Origin: Bacillus sp. T33-2
GTDB taxonomy: Bacteria > Bacillota > Bacilli > Bacillales > Cytobacillaceae
Length of the DNA stretch: 64,000 bases
Assembly (NCBI RefSeq): GCF_002860205.1
Contig: NZ_PGVB01000017.1
Location: 29,056-93,055 of the forward strand
Direction of reading: 5' to 3'
The notes below the pieces were generated by a model, which did not search any database, was not told the origin of the DNA, and worked only from the letters and a program-made list of their open reading frames with translations. Shown here one piece after another: positions 52,430 through 61,235 of this stretch. Both the position numbers and the translations under genes were made by a program. Positions within the stretch are counted from its first letter, which is position 1; every line of letters begins with the position of its first letter.

Positions 52430-53077
52430 AGTACCAGTGTTCATGTCTTCTCTCAAATTTTCATGGTTTATCTTGTCATACTGCACTTCAAAATTATCTT
52501 TAATCGTAACTAAACCATTTAATAGGGGGACTGGCTTGTTTTTGACAGTTCCAAAAATGGCAGCTTCAACTCCCAATGGATCATGAAGAAATTCATTCTT
52601 AAGCTTTGATGATTTATTGTGGTACTCTTCTTGATAATACTTTTCGTATCCCCCGGTACAACCGCAGATTGGGCATTCATCTACAAACGGATGCAAATGG
52701 CTCGGACGGTCCACTTCAAAGTGGACACTGATTGCGATTGGATAGTACGATTCATTTTCGAATTGTAACGGTTTCTGCTGGCTTAAGTAATGGGTGTAGA
52801 AACGGAAATGGGTCGAATGGTCATGGGTCAATTCCCCATTTTCCCCCAGCTCGATTAACTGCAGTCCCCTTCTTCTGCCAACTGCATCGCATCCCTCTGC
52901 TGTATGAAAATAACCGTAGTCATCTTCCATTTCGATTGTGTTCTCAAGGGCACGGACTGCAAATGTCAGGGCTTGCTTGTAATTGTTTGCAAGTTTGTCA
53001 GAAACCATGATCCATAGGTTAGGATACCTGGGCGCTGAATTGGGGAAGTTTTCAAAGTGCGGCAATAAATCAATCAT
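52394..53077 (-). CDS. Unknown protein, last gene of the ABC importer operon
   Basis: 227 residues, no family recognised. The centre contains HFEVDRPSHLHPFVDECPICGCTGG (about 123-147, split by His and Cys residues: His134, Cys140, Cys143, Cys145), which could bind zinc. The N-terminal 50 residues look helical, the rest beta-rich. The start overlaps the stop of the HAD phosphatase gene by 4 bp, so it is co-translated with it. It may metabolise the imported compound. Confidence 0.6.
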   Translation of the reverse strand: MIDLLPHFENFPNSAPRYPNLWIMVSDKLANNYKQALTFAVRALENTIEMEDDYGYFHTAEGCDAVGRRRGLQLIELGENGELTHDHSTHFRFYTHYLSQQKPLQFENESYYPIAISVHFEVDRPSHLHPFVDECPICGCTGGYEKYYQEEYHNKSSKLKNEFLHDPLGVEAAIFGTVKNKPVPLLNGLVTIKDNFEVQYDKINHENLREDMNTGTLGIVRFLARNS

Positions 53078-53901
53078 CTTCTGAGTCCTCCATGTTCCAT
53101 AACCGTCATATAATTCGTCTCTTCAAGCTTTTCAATCACTTCAATCAAAGCATGTTCAGTATTCGTTTTCCTGGTTACATAATCTGAAACTGCTTTTATG
53201 CTGGGAACCGCATTTCGGACGGATATTCCCAATCCCGCTGTTTGCAGCATTTCCAGATCATTCTCATTATCACCGACAGCTGCGAGTTGTTGGGATGGAA
53301 TGTCGAGGTAATCCATTAAGAACTTTACTGCGGCCCCTTTATTCACCCCTGTGGCGATGAATTCAAGCAATTCAGGTTCTGAGTTAATTGGCTGAAAAGC
53401 GGAAAACAGGTTTTTTAATTCATGTATATGTTCATGTCCCCCAATCAGCATGATCTTGATCAATTGTTTCGTCAGAAGTTCACCTGCCGATGTACGCTGT
53501 GCGCGAATGCCATCTTTTCTTAATTGTTTTTTGATGAATTCAGTTTCTTCAAGGTAATAGGCACCTTCGCGGTCAAATGCCAACAAACTGATTTCATATT
53601 CCGTCTGGATGTCTTGAAAAGCTGAAACAATGTCTTCGGTTTTACGAGTCTCTAAAAATCGTTCATAAATAAACTCTCCTGTTACCGGGTGATATACGAT
53701 GGCTCCATTGTACAGGATGACAGGGGTTGTAATGCCAGCTTGGCCGAGATAAGGCATGACACTGTCGAGCGAACGGCCGGTCGCAAACGTAAATCTGCCG
53801 CCTGCATTTTCAAAACGTTGGATTCTTGCTATGACTTCTGCTGGAATGCGTTGGCTGCTATCAAGCAAAGTACCATCTAGGTCAGAAATTATGCACCACA
53901 A
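53074..53901 (-). CDS. Cof-type HAD-IIB phosphatase
   Basis: 275 residues with HAD motif I SDLDGTLLDS (6-15), motif II around LYNGA (about 62-66), Lys in KGAAVKFLMDY (about 190) and motif IV GDNENDLEML (about 215-224). A C2B cap lies between. Such enzymes dephosphorylate sugar phosphates or nucleotides. The TTG start overlaps the ATPase gene's end by 20 bp. In this operon a sugar phosphate or glycerol-phosphate-like product is a reasonable guess. Confidence 0.88.
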   Translation of the reverse strand: MWCIISDLDGTLLDSSQRIPAEVIARIQRFENAGGRFTFATGRSLDSVMPYLGQAGITTPVILYNGAIVYHPVTGEFIYERFLETRKTEDIVSAFQDIQTEYEISLLAFDREGAYYLEETEFIKKQLRKDGIRAQRTSAGELLTKQLIKIMLIGGHEHIHELKNLFSAFQPINSEPELLEFIATGVNKGAAVKFLMDYLDIPSQQLAAVGDNENDLEMLQTAGLGISVRNAVPSIKAVSDYVTRKTNTEHALIEVIEKLEETNYMTVMEHGGLRR

Positions 53902-55018
53902 GCTGCTTCAAATCCTTTTCTTCTTTTGGATAAAGATTTTGTTGTAAACCATCTCTTTCAAACAAAAATTTCAGCGTTTTGATTTTCACCCACACATCCG
54001 CATAGACTCTCGGCTCAAGGCTGGTGGGACAAATCACTTTTACAGTTTCGCCAGTACCCTCCAGCACCACCGTGATCAGGTATTCCCTGCCTGTATGTTC
54101 AATATGCTTCGTCATGCCCTTAAGGAAATTGTCCTGATCAGGTTTATGAAAAACAACGTCCGCATCATGCGGCCTAAATCCTAAGATAAGTGGTTCATTT
54201 TGATGATGCGACAGATTGTAACCCGCTAAACTGATCGATGTACCCTCCCTTTCCAAAACTAGCGAATGATTCAGGTGATTATAGCTGCAATCAATTCTGT
54301 TCATGATGGGCATTCCTAAAAATTCAGCTACGAACCAATTTCTCGGGTTATGAACGATATTGAGCGGCTGGTCAAACTGCTGAAGCTCCCCATCCTTCAT
54401 GACGGCTATCATATCGGACATCGCCATCGCTTCATCCTGGTCATGGGTGACCATTATGGTCGTTATCCCTAATTGTTGTTGAAGCTGTTTGATTTCTTCC
54501 CTCATTTTCATTCGCAGTGAAGCGTCAAGCGCAGATAATGGTTCATCAAGGATCAGGAGATCTGGCTCTTTTGCGATCGCTCTGGCGATGGCAACGCGCT
54601 GGCGCTGGCCGCCTGACAGCTGGGCAGGCTTCCTGTGTTCAAATCCTTCCATGTTGACCATTTTCAGGACCTTGCTAACTCTTTCAGCCGCTATTTTCTT
54701 CGGCACCTTTTCATTTTTTAAAGGAAATAAAATATTGTCTTTAACAGACATATTGGGATACAACGCTGAGTTCTGAAACACCATCCCGATTTTCCTGAAC
54801 TTTGGCGGAACTGTTGTGACACATCGATCATCGAAGAAAATGTCACCATTTGATGGCTTTTCCAATCCAGCAATCATGAGCATGGTTGTGGATTTACCAC
54901 ACCCTGATGGGCCTAATATCGTGGTCAGCTTCCCGGATGGTATCTCTAAATCAATATTTCTGACAGCTGGTTTTTTCGGGTCATAATATTTATATAGCTG
55001 TTTTAAAGAAACTTTCAT
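53882..55018 (-). CDS. ABC importer ATP-binding protein (MalK/UgpC-type)
   Basis: 378 residues from ATG 55018, six bases after GGAGGG; the frame is open from 55033, where GTG would bury that RBS. Walker A GPSGCGKST (about 35-43), signature LSGGQRQRVAIARA (about 131-144), Walker B LLILDEP, and a C-terminal regulatory OB-fold of MalK type (about 240-370). It energises the carbohydrate-type importer encoded by the next genes. Confidence 0.93.
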   Translation of the reverse strand: MKVSLKQLYKYYDPKKPAVRNIDLEIPSGKLTTILGPSGCGKSTTMLMIAGLEKPSNGDIFFDDRCVTTVPPKFRKIGMVFQNSALYPNMSVKDNILFPLKNEKVPKKIAAERVSKVLKMVNMEGFEHRKPAQLSGGQRQRVAIARAIAKEPDLLILDEPLSALDASLRMKMREEIKQLQQQLGITTIMVTHDQDEAMAMSDMIAVMKDGELQQFDQPLNIVHNPRNWFVAEFLGMPIMNRIDCSYNHLNHSLVLEREGTSISLAGYNLSHHQNEPLILGFRPHDADVVFHKPDQDNFLKGMTKHIEHTGREYLITVVLEGTGETVKVICPTSLEPRVYADVWVKIKTLKFLFERDGLQQNLYPKEEKDLKQLVVHNF

Positions 55019-55032
55019 CAGTTGGCCCTCCA

Positions 55033-55905
55033 CTACATCTTCATCTTCGTTATATATTTTTGAGAAAACAGATATAACAACATGGCTGGAATCATGTAAA
55101 ACGTTGCTAACGTCATAATAAAACCGTAATTCACAGCGGCCGTTGAATCCATATCCAATAAAGCATTCAAGACAATCGGAAGTGTCACTTTACCCGCATC
55201 ATAGGTGAAGGTGGAGACAAGAATATACTCTCCCCATCCATTCAGAAAGGCAAACAGCGTTATCGCTGCAATTCCTGGCCAAATATACGGGACATAGATC
55301 GCGAAGAACTTTTTCCATTTCGAACTCCCGTCAATTTCGGCAGCCCGGTGGATTTCGGTGGGTATCTCATCAAAGAACCCTTTAATGATCCAGGTCGACA
55401 GGCCTACTTCCGCTAAGCCTTTTATCAAAATCGTTCCGAACAGCGTGTCCAGAAGTCCGACTGTTTTTAATATGTAGAAACTGGCGATTAATGTTGTAAT
55501 CGACGGAAGGGCCCTTGTAAATAATGTCGATTGTAATAACAAATCTTTGCCAGGAAATTGGCCTTTTGACAAAGCGTAACCAGCTAATAAGCTGACGCCC
55601 ACTTCAATTGCCATACTTCCAACCGCGATGACCATGGTGTTATAAAAAACAGTCCAGACACTCGGGAACGTAAACGTGCCAATCACTAAATTGGGTTCAA
55701 ATAAAAATTTCCAGTTGGTGAGTGTGAAACCTGCCGGCCAACCTCCCTTGATGTCACTAAAAGCAAACACAAACATGCCTAAATAGATACATAACAAAAT
55801 CAATGAAAAGATCGTTAACGCGGTAATACAGAATATTTTTAACCAGCTGTCCGAAAGCCGTAGATTTAAATTTGCCATTGTACCTGAATTTAATGGTTTC
55901 ATCAT
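55033..55905 (-). CDS. Carbohydrate ABC importer permease (MalG-type)
   Basis: 290 residues, six transmembrane segments, and the EAA loop EIDGSSKWKKFFAIYVPYIWPG (about 197-218) typical of MalG-like permeases. ATG overlaps the stop of the first permease by 4 bp, and the gene ends 15 bp before the ATPase start. It forms the channel together with the other permease. Confidence 0.93.
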   Translation of the reverse strand: MMKPLNSGTMANLNLRLSDSWLKIFCITALTIFSLILLCIYLGMFVFAFSDIKGGWPAGFTLTNWKFLFEPNLVIGTFTFPSVWTVFYNTMVIAVGSMAIEVGVSLLAGYALSKGQFPGKDLLLQSTLFTRALPSITTLIASFYILKTVGLLDTLFGTILIKGLAEVGLSTWIIKGFFDEIPTEIHRAAEIDGSSKWKKFFAIYVPYIWPGIAAITLFAFLNGWGEYILVSTFTYDAGKVTLPIVLNALLDMDSTAAVNYGFIMTLATFYMIPAMLLYLFSQKYITKMKM

Positions 55906-56864
55906 TTATCACTGTCCATTAACTTTTTTAAGCCAAATTGCTTATAAGCGATGAAAATGACCGCAAAGATCAAGGGGAGCATATACATCGAAATGGCCGA
56001 ACCATAACCAAAATCCAGCGTGGAAAATGCAGTATGAAACGAATACAATGACCATACTTCCGATTGATAGGTTGGTCCCCCGTCCGTCAGCAGCAAGATA
56101 GATTCATAGGATGTTACCAGTGCCAACCCTTGCCATAGCGTTAGAAATGCGAGTGGCCACTTTAATTGTGGAAAAATGATTTTTTTAATGATTGTCCAGT
56201 CTGACGCTCCATCGACCTTTGCCACCCTAAACAGGTTTTCATCCATCGACTGAATAGAGGACGAAAGCATAATGGTTGTAATCGATGTTCCCATGACACC
56301 CGCTAAAACAATGTTAATGAGTAGCGGATATTCATTAAGCCATGCGACCGGTTCCAATCCGTACATCTTGTGTAAAATCATATTGAGAATGCCACGGTCA
56401 GTCGGGCTGAATATCCATGTCCATAGAAGAGCCTCTACCACTCCTGGTGATACTTTCGGCAGCAGCCAAATCGCGCGAAAGATCGTTCCAGGCCTTGAGT
56501 TTTTCATAAAATAAGTCGTTGTAACCGCAACAAACAATCCTAAAAACATTTTGATGAACAGGGTCATACATACAAAAATGACGGTATTCCAAAAGATTAA
56601 GCCGATTTTTGGGTCCGAGAATACCTTTTCGTAATTGGTCCAGCCGACAAAGTCCCAGTGCAGCCCGTGGTCCATTGATGTGAAAGAGATCAGGATGACA
56701 ATCAGCGCTGTGATAGGTACGAGCACAAGCTGGTTGAAAACGAAGGGGCCTAATATGAGGCCCCAATATTTATTTTCTTTTGCCGATTGCCATAGCGATT
56801 TCTTTTGTTCAAATTCTCTCCTGACAATCTCTTGTTCCAATAAAATCGTTTCATTTGCTAACAT
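55902..56864 (-). CDS. Carbohydrate ABC importer permease (MalF-type)
   Basis: 320 residues from ATG 56864, with GTGGGG eight bases upstream; the frame begins at GTG 56879. Six transmembrane segments and the EAA loop KVDGASDWTIIKKIIFPQLKWP (about 218-239). Partner of the MalG-type permease. The substrate-binding-protein gene ends 3 bp or so upstream of the open frame. Confidence 0.92.
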   Translation of the reverse strand: MLANETILLEQEIVRREFEQKKSLWQSAKENKYWGLILGPFVFNQLVLVPITALIVILISFTSMDHGLHWDFVGWTNYEKVFSDPKIGLIFWNTVIFVCMTLFIKMFLGLFVAVTTTYFMKNSRPGTIFRAIWLLPKVSPGVVEALLWTWIFSPTDRGILNMILHKMYGLEPVAWLNEYPLLINIVLAGVMGTSITTIMLSSSIQSMDENLFRVAKVDGASDWTIIKKIIFPQLKWPLAFLTLWQGLALVTSYESILLLTDGGPTYQSEVWSLYSFHTAFSTLDFGYGSAISMYMLPLIFAVIFIAYKQFGLKKLMDSDK

Positions 56865-56882
56865 TGCAATTCCCCACACTTA

Positions 56883-58286
56883 TTATTTGATGACTGAATT
56901 TGCTTTCAGATTAAGTGCCATTTGTTCTTCGATGTACCCTACCGCTTTTTCAGGTGTCATTTCACCCGACATTACATAGCTCGTGGCATCAATGAGGATT
57001 TTGCTGTACTTTGTCTGGTCTGGGTGATTCCCTGTGAACTTTGAATAGTTTGTTAAATAATTTACACTATTGATCCATTCATTCGCTTTTACTTGTTCAT
57101 GCTCTTGCCCTTCTTTTGTAAAAGGAATATGCGAGGTTTCAACCGCATGTTTTGCCTGCAGCTCCGGAGCACTTACATGTGCCAGTAATCTTTTGGCGAT
57201 GTCTGGATTTTTGCTGTTTTTGGAAACGACATAAACATAGGGATTCGATACCGTGATCGGTTTCTGTCCTTTTTTTACAACAGGCAGATTCATTACGCCC
57301 ACATTCTGTTTAATCCAATCCGTTGTCACATTTCCTAATTCTTTATGCCAACCTTGTGTACGGAACTTCGCTTCATCCCAAATTCCTCCCTGGGCAAACA
57401 GTGTTTCCTGGTTTAGCATTCTCGCCAATTTTTCTGCTTTATCCGTTGTCATGTTTTGTGCAGGGACAACGCCACTCTCGCGACTTTCCTTCACCCACTC
57501 AAATGTTTTGAGCGCTTTTTCTTTATCCAGGACAAACTTTTTATTTTTCCAGTCGTAAAGCTCTGCTCCAAAGTTGTAAAAATTCATTGGGACATCATTT
57601 GGACCGCGGTCGAACTCATACCCGTTTTTTACAAATCCCTGTTTTCGGGCGTCTGCAGCGGTGTCTGTCATATCATTCAAGGTAAATTCGCCAGCCTCCG
57701 CTTTTTTTGGCAGTTGGTTGATGTCTTCTTCCGACCAACCCATTTTTCTTAAAATTTCTTTATTAAAATAAACAACCCGTGCTTCGGTATCTTGAATGAC
57801 TCCGTAGGCTTTGCCATCCCATGTCACTGGCTGCCAATAGCCATCCATGATATTTTCAAACACTTTTTCCTTCTTAACACTATCAAGCGGCAGGATGTAA
57901 TCTCCTTCCGCCATCCAGCCGACAGAAGCGTATGAAGTGGTATAAATATCTGCTGCATTATTTGATTGGGAAGCGAAGATGAAGTTTTTATCGAAGTCTT
58001 CCGCACTCATCGGTTTCACAATCGGTTCAATTTTCACTCGATAATCGGCTTTTTCTTTTTCCAGCTCTTCATTTAATTTCTCTGCTGCACTTTCAAAGTT
58101 GGTGACTCGAGTGGGAGCAGAAGCATCATTTGTAAACACCTTCATCGTCATAATTTTGTTGCCATTTGCATCTTTTGGCAGGCCATCCGCAGAAGCAGAG
58201 GTGGTCTCGCCTTTATTTGACTGGCAGCCGGATGCGATACTTATGGTTAATAATAATGCGATTGCAAGTAGTAATAATTTTTTCAT
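56883..58286 (-). CDS. Extracellular solute-binding lipoprotein of the ABC importer
   Basis: 467 residues of family 1 (UgpB/MalE-like). A signal peptide ends in lipobox SIASGC (Cys21), so the mature protein is anchored outside the cell. Ligand-binding lobes include the KAYGVIQDTEARVVYFNKE segment (about 166-184) and GGIWDEAKFR. Sugar or glycerol-phosphate ligand cannot be decided. The gene follows the GntR regulator and is first of the importer genes. Confidence 0.92.
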   Translation of the reverse strand: MKKLLLLAIALLLTISIASGCQSNKGETTSASADGLPKDANGNKIMTMKVFTNDASAPTRVTNFESAAEKLNEELEKEKADYRVKIEPIVKPMSAEDFDKNFIFASQSNNAADIYTTSYASVGWMAEGDYILPLDSVKKEKVFENIMDGYWQPVTWDGKAYGVIQDTEARVVYFNKEILRKMGWSEEDINQLPKKAEAGEFTLNDMTDTAADARKQGFVKNGYEFDRGPNDVPMNFYNFGAELYDWKNKKFVLDKEKALKTFEWVKESRESGVVPAQNMTTDKAEKLARMLNQETLFAQGGIWDEAKFRTQGWHKELGNVTTDWIKQNVGVMNLPVVKKGQKPITVSNPYVYVVSKNSKNPDIAKRLLAHVSAPELQAKHAVETSHIPFTKEGQEHEQVKANEWINSVNYLTNYSKFTGNHPDQTKYSKILIDATSYVMSGEMTPEKAVGYIEEQMALNLKANSVIK

Positions 58287-58293
58287 GAGCTGA

Positions 58294-59022
58294 TTACCTT
58301 CCTTTTATTTGTTTATTTCTTTTCACATAAAAGCGGATCACATCGTTCCTCATGTAATCGTATGAAAGTAAAATAGGTTTTCCTTCAATCGTATAATGGG
58401 TTTGGATGAATTTTAATAAAGGATAATGGTTCCCGGCAAAAACGTCCGATACTTCATCCGCTGCCGTGACTGCCTGGATTTCAGTGATTGCTTCCGTAAA
58501 TTCGTACTGATAGAAGTCCTTTAAAAATTTTGATAGCGACCCTTTAAAGTAATATTGTTCAAATTCTTTGCCGACTAATTTCAGAGGCAGCACGTTAATC
58601 GAGTAAACAACTGGTTCGAAATTGGCGGTCCGTATCCTGTTTAAGATATAGACGTCGTCATCCTCATTCAGGTCCAGGAGCTGTCTTGCTTCTTCAGAAG
58701 CCTTGTCCACATGCATTTTTGTATTCATGTCATTTTCCGACAGGTTGAAATCCCGGATCATTTCCGTAATGCTGCTTAAATAGTTCAGCGAATTCTTCAA
58801 AGTTAATGATGCTTGTTTTATGTAATAGCCGGAACCTTGGATGCTGTAAATTTTGCCATGCTGGATCAATTCGTTTAATGCTTTCCGAATCGTTTCCCTG
58901 CTGACACCATATTGCTCTGATAATTCTTTTTCCCCTGGCAGGCGCTTAGTCGATCTATCATTCTTCATGATGTAGTCTTTATTTATTTGGTTGCTGATCG
59001 CCAGAAATTTAATCGTTGTCAT
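58294..59022 (-). CDS. GntR-family regulator with UTRA domain
   Basis: 242 residues from ATG 59022 (AGGGGGAGA upstream). Winged helix at about 25-75 (LPGEKELSEQYGVSRETIRKAL) followed by a UTRA ligand domain (about 95-238). UTRA regulators respond to the sugar, sugar phosphate or phosphonate handled by neighbours. It heads the ABC importer operon, with three operator-like sites upstream. Confidence 0.9.
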   Translation of the reverse strand: MTTIKFLAISNQINKDYIMKNDRSTKRLPGEKELSEQYGVSRETIRKALNELIQHGKIYSIQGSGYYIKQASLTLKNSLNYLSSITEMIRDFNLSENDMNTKMHVDKASEEARQLLDLNEDDDVYILNRIRTANFEPVVYSINVLPLKLVGKEFEQYYFKGSLSKFLKDFYQYEFTEAITEIQAVTAADEVSDVFAGNHYPLLKFIQTHYTIEGKPILLSYDYMRNDVIRFYVKRNKQIKGR

Positions 59023-59110
59023 CCATCTCCCCCTCACAATTTCATTTTAAGCAGCGAATGTTAACCCCAAATTGCCCTATGGTAATGAATTAACGAAATA
59101 AGTGTAAATT

Positions 59111-59160
59111 TGTCTAGACAGATATAAATTTGTCTAGAATGGAATGTTGCTGTCTAGACA
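59111..59160. promoter_or_regulatory. Three GntR operators spaced exactly 20 bp
   Basis: Perfect palindrome TGTCTAGACA lies at 59111-59120 and 59151-59160, and TGTCTAGAAT (eight of ten) at 59131-59140. The 20-bp period places all sites on nearly the same DNA face. Two of them share an AAATT prefix. This is the kind of site expected for the UTRA-type GntR encoded at 59022. Together they span the presumed promoter upstream of the operon. Confidence 0.8.
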
Positions 59161-59237
59161 CAAAAGTCATACCCTAATATAAAAACCGGGCAAAAACCAC
59201 TCGGTTCTTTTTGTTTGATTACGGCCATAGGAATGTA

Positions 59238-59330
59238 CCACTTCTGCCATGTTTTTTACCGCCGATTGTCACAAGATTTACCACTTGTTGCCTTTACCAT
59301 TGGAGGAATGTCAAGAAAACCGCAGATTTA
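59238..59330. mobile_element. Diverged IS21-like end remnant, copy C
   Basis: Contains GGAATGTACCACTT, TTTTTTACCGCC and GATTGTCACAAG units that resemble the tandem units at 1145-1246 but with more substitutions. Ends directly against the repeat at 59320. Confidence 0.35.
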
Positions 59331-59425
59331 CAATGTTAAGGATTTTGAGAGAAAAAAAAAGTCTAATTCCTCTGCATTTTTACCGAGGAATTAGACTAAT
59401 GATCTTCCACAAACGCGCCCTGAAA
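59320..59425. repeat. Dispersed repeat, GGAATTAGACTAATGATCTTCC type, copy 2
   Basis: Closely similar to 41980-42084 over about 100 bp, with the same hairpin and CACAAACGCGCCC end. No gene in it. It occupies the centre of the 59038-59925 gap together with the DsrE remnant. Confidence 0.7.
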
Positions 59426-59554
59426 ATGGAATAAATTAATTGAGTTTTTAATAAGAGAAATTAGACAACCTGTTGTTTTTAGAGTACAGGTTGTCTAGAT
59501 GCTTTTTATGTGTTCCATTTTAAGGGTTCACTTCAGCCAGGATAGTGTTCCATT

Positions 59555-59765
59555 TTCGTGGTTTGCTCATCGTACAAGCGACAAGTTTCACGCCTGCTTT
59601 TTGAGCTGTTTGAATTAAGGTTTGCTGAGTATCAACGTTTTTCTTTTCCATTACGCTTTTCATCATTTTAGTTCCCATACCGCCATATTCATTTTAGAAA
59701 GCGGCAGTTCGCTTGGCCCCTTTGGCATCATCATCCCAAACATTCTCTCCATAGAGTCCTTTTCC
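59555..59765 (-). pseudogene. DsrE/DsrF-like protein remnant
   Basis: On the minus strand the segments FGMMMPKGPSELPLSKMNMA and KMMKSVMEKKNVDTQQTLIQ, followed by KAGVKLVACTMS, match the DsrE/DrsH-like sulfur-transfer family. They lie in different frames because of a frameshift near 59690, and both ends are missing. A clear pseudogene. Confidence 0.6.
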
Positions 59766-59925
59766 ACACGCGGAGCGTCTTCTCTGCGGAGAATATTCAA
59801 TTGATGTATAGGGATCAAAAAAAATTAATAAAAGAAAAATAGTCTTTTCGTTGAAGAAAAGACTACTTTAAACAAAATATTTAAAAATCTAATTTTATTA
59901 CACTGTGATTTCTTAGAAATTCAAT

Positions 59926-60183
59926 TTAGCCAAAACTTTTAGCCCACAAAATAAACTTCGTTTTATTCCTCTCATACCAGTCATTGCAAACAAGATACTT
60001 TTCATTGTCGATTGTAACTGGCTCCGCCCAATAACGATCATACCCATTTACTTTTCTTTGTTCGGAAAGCGGATTACCCCACACGACTTTTTTCAACATA
60101 GGAAAATTAAGATCAAATAAGTTTTTACAGTGTTTTTCTTCCTGTAAGAGGCGAACTTTTTCGGAAGAAAGTAATTTATTCAT
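59926..60183 (-). CDS. Hypothetical protein, 85 residues
   Basis: An 85-residue soluble protein containing the pattern VVWGNPLSEQRKVNGYDRYWAEP (split here by context: aromatic-rich, about 33-55) and VCNDWYERNKTKFILWAKS at the end. No family recognised. The ATG has only a weak RBS. It could be the C-terminal part of a larger broken gene that begins with the short ORF at 60268-60396. Confidence 0.45.
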   Translation of the reverse strand: MNKLLSSEKVRLLQEEKHCKNLFDLNFPMLKKVVWGNPLSEQRKVNGYDRYWAEPVTIDNEKYLVCNDWYERNKTKFILWAKSFG

Positions 60184-60267
60184 TATGACTTTATCTAAAG
60201 TTGTTCTTACTAAAATACCAATTTTTAATGAGCTATCAATTTGAATTAAATCTGAAGAATTAATTAA

Positions 60268-60396
60268 TTATGGAATTTTATTATTTTCATAACCTCTCCA
60301 TTTTTTCATATATTTTATCTTTTGCTCAGAGTTTATTCCATCTATGGGTTCTTCTAAAAACGTTTGAAAGCTAGATTTAAAAGTCTTCTTGTCCAT
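60268..60396 (-). CDS. Short ORF with good ribosome binding site
   Basis: ATG 60396 follows GAGGAG by about nine bases and opens 42 codons (MDKKTFKSSFQTFLEE at the start, ending in ENNKIP). The good RBS suggests that translation starts here. The function is unknown; it may be the N-terminus of a degraded gene. Confidence 0.4.
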   Translation of the reverse strand: MDKKTFKSSFQTFLEEPIDGINSEQKIKYMKKWRGYENNKIP

Positions 60397-60451
60397 CGTT
60401 CTCTATCTCCTCTAGTAGACAAAAGTAAGGATCTGTGTAATCTATAAGAGT

Positions 60452-60931
60452 TTAACCCTCTACATCGATTAGAAATACTCTGTCCTTAAAACCACCTCTA
60501 ATTTCAGCCTTTTGCTTACGGGTTTGTTCAATATCATGAATTGAATAGCCATGAATTTCCGCAAGTGAATGGATAACCTCTAATAAATCAGCAAGTTCTT
60601 CTCCAGCCTCTTCATTGCTCTTAGAGTTAATGTACTCATTTAGCTCTTCAGATGCTTTTCTTCTCAACTCTCTTATATATTCATAGTTTGTTAATTGTCT
60701 TACCTTTGCGTTTTTCCCATTGCCTTTGATAATTTCCGGTATCCGATCACGTACAAGTTTATTATGTATTGTAATGGGTTTTCCACTTAGACCCTTTACC
60801 CATTTGCTAAAAAAGTCCCAATCACATACAGACCCGTCATCATTTAAAACTCTTAAATAGACGCCATCTCCCTTTCCTACCTGCCAGATAGCTTGTGCAG
60901 AATTCAGCTTATCAGTAATTCCATTTTTCAT
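60452..60931 (-). CDS. MazG-like/phosphoribosyl-ATP pyrophosphohydrolase-type protein
   Basis: 159 residues. The C-terminal 100 residues (HNKLVRDRIPEII onward, with EEAGEELADLLEVIHSLAE at about 107-125) match small MazG-like NTP pyrophosphatases, which clear non-canonical nucleotides; the acidic EExxE..D set is present. The first 55 residues are an unrelated segment (VYLRVLNDDGSVCDW). The same frame stays open upstream for some 27 codons (DKIAENIKPGKQAFIEYV) with no start, so the protein may be N-terminally truncated. The gap 60932-61239 contains only this extension. Confidence 0.7.
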   Translation of the reverse strand: MKNGITDKLNSAQAIWQVGKGDGVYLRVLNDDGSVCDWDFFSKWVKGLSGKPITIHNKLVRDRIPEIIKGNGKNAKVRQLTNYEYIRELRRKASEELNEYINSKSNEEAGEELADLLEVIHSLAEIHGYSIHDIEQTRKQKAEIRGGFKDRVFLIDVEG

Positions 60932-61235
60932 AACATATTCTATAAAGGCTTGCTTTCCTGGTTTAATATTTTCTGCTATCTTATCTAAATCGTTTATCTT
61001 CTAGTTGCTGATCAATAATCTCAATTGCCCGCAACCAAGTAAATATCTATACAGCTTGCTCTCGGCAAAGCAAACTTATCTTGAGTAAAAGCCGCCATGT
61101 CTTTTTCCCTCTATTCTGAATATACTTTATTTAAATTATACTTGAAATAGAACACGACTGTTTCAATGGCTGCCTTTTTCTCTCATAATAATCCACTGGC
61201 TCTCCACTCCACTTTCACTAGATCTATTGTCCGCA

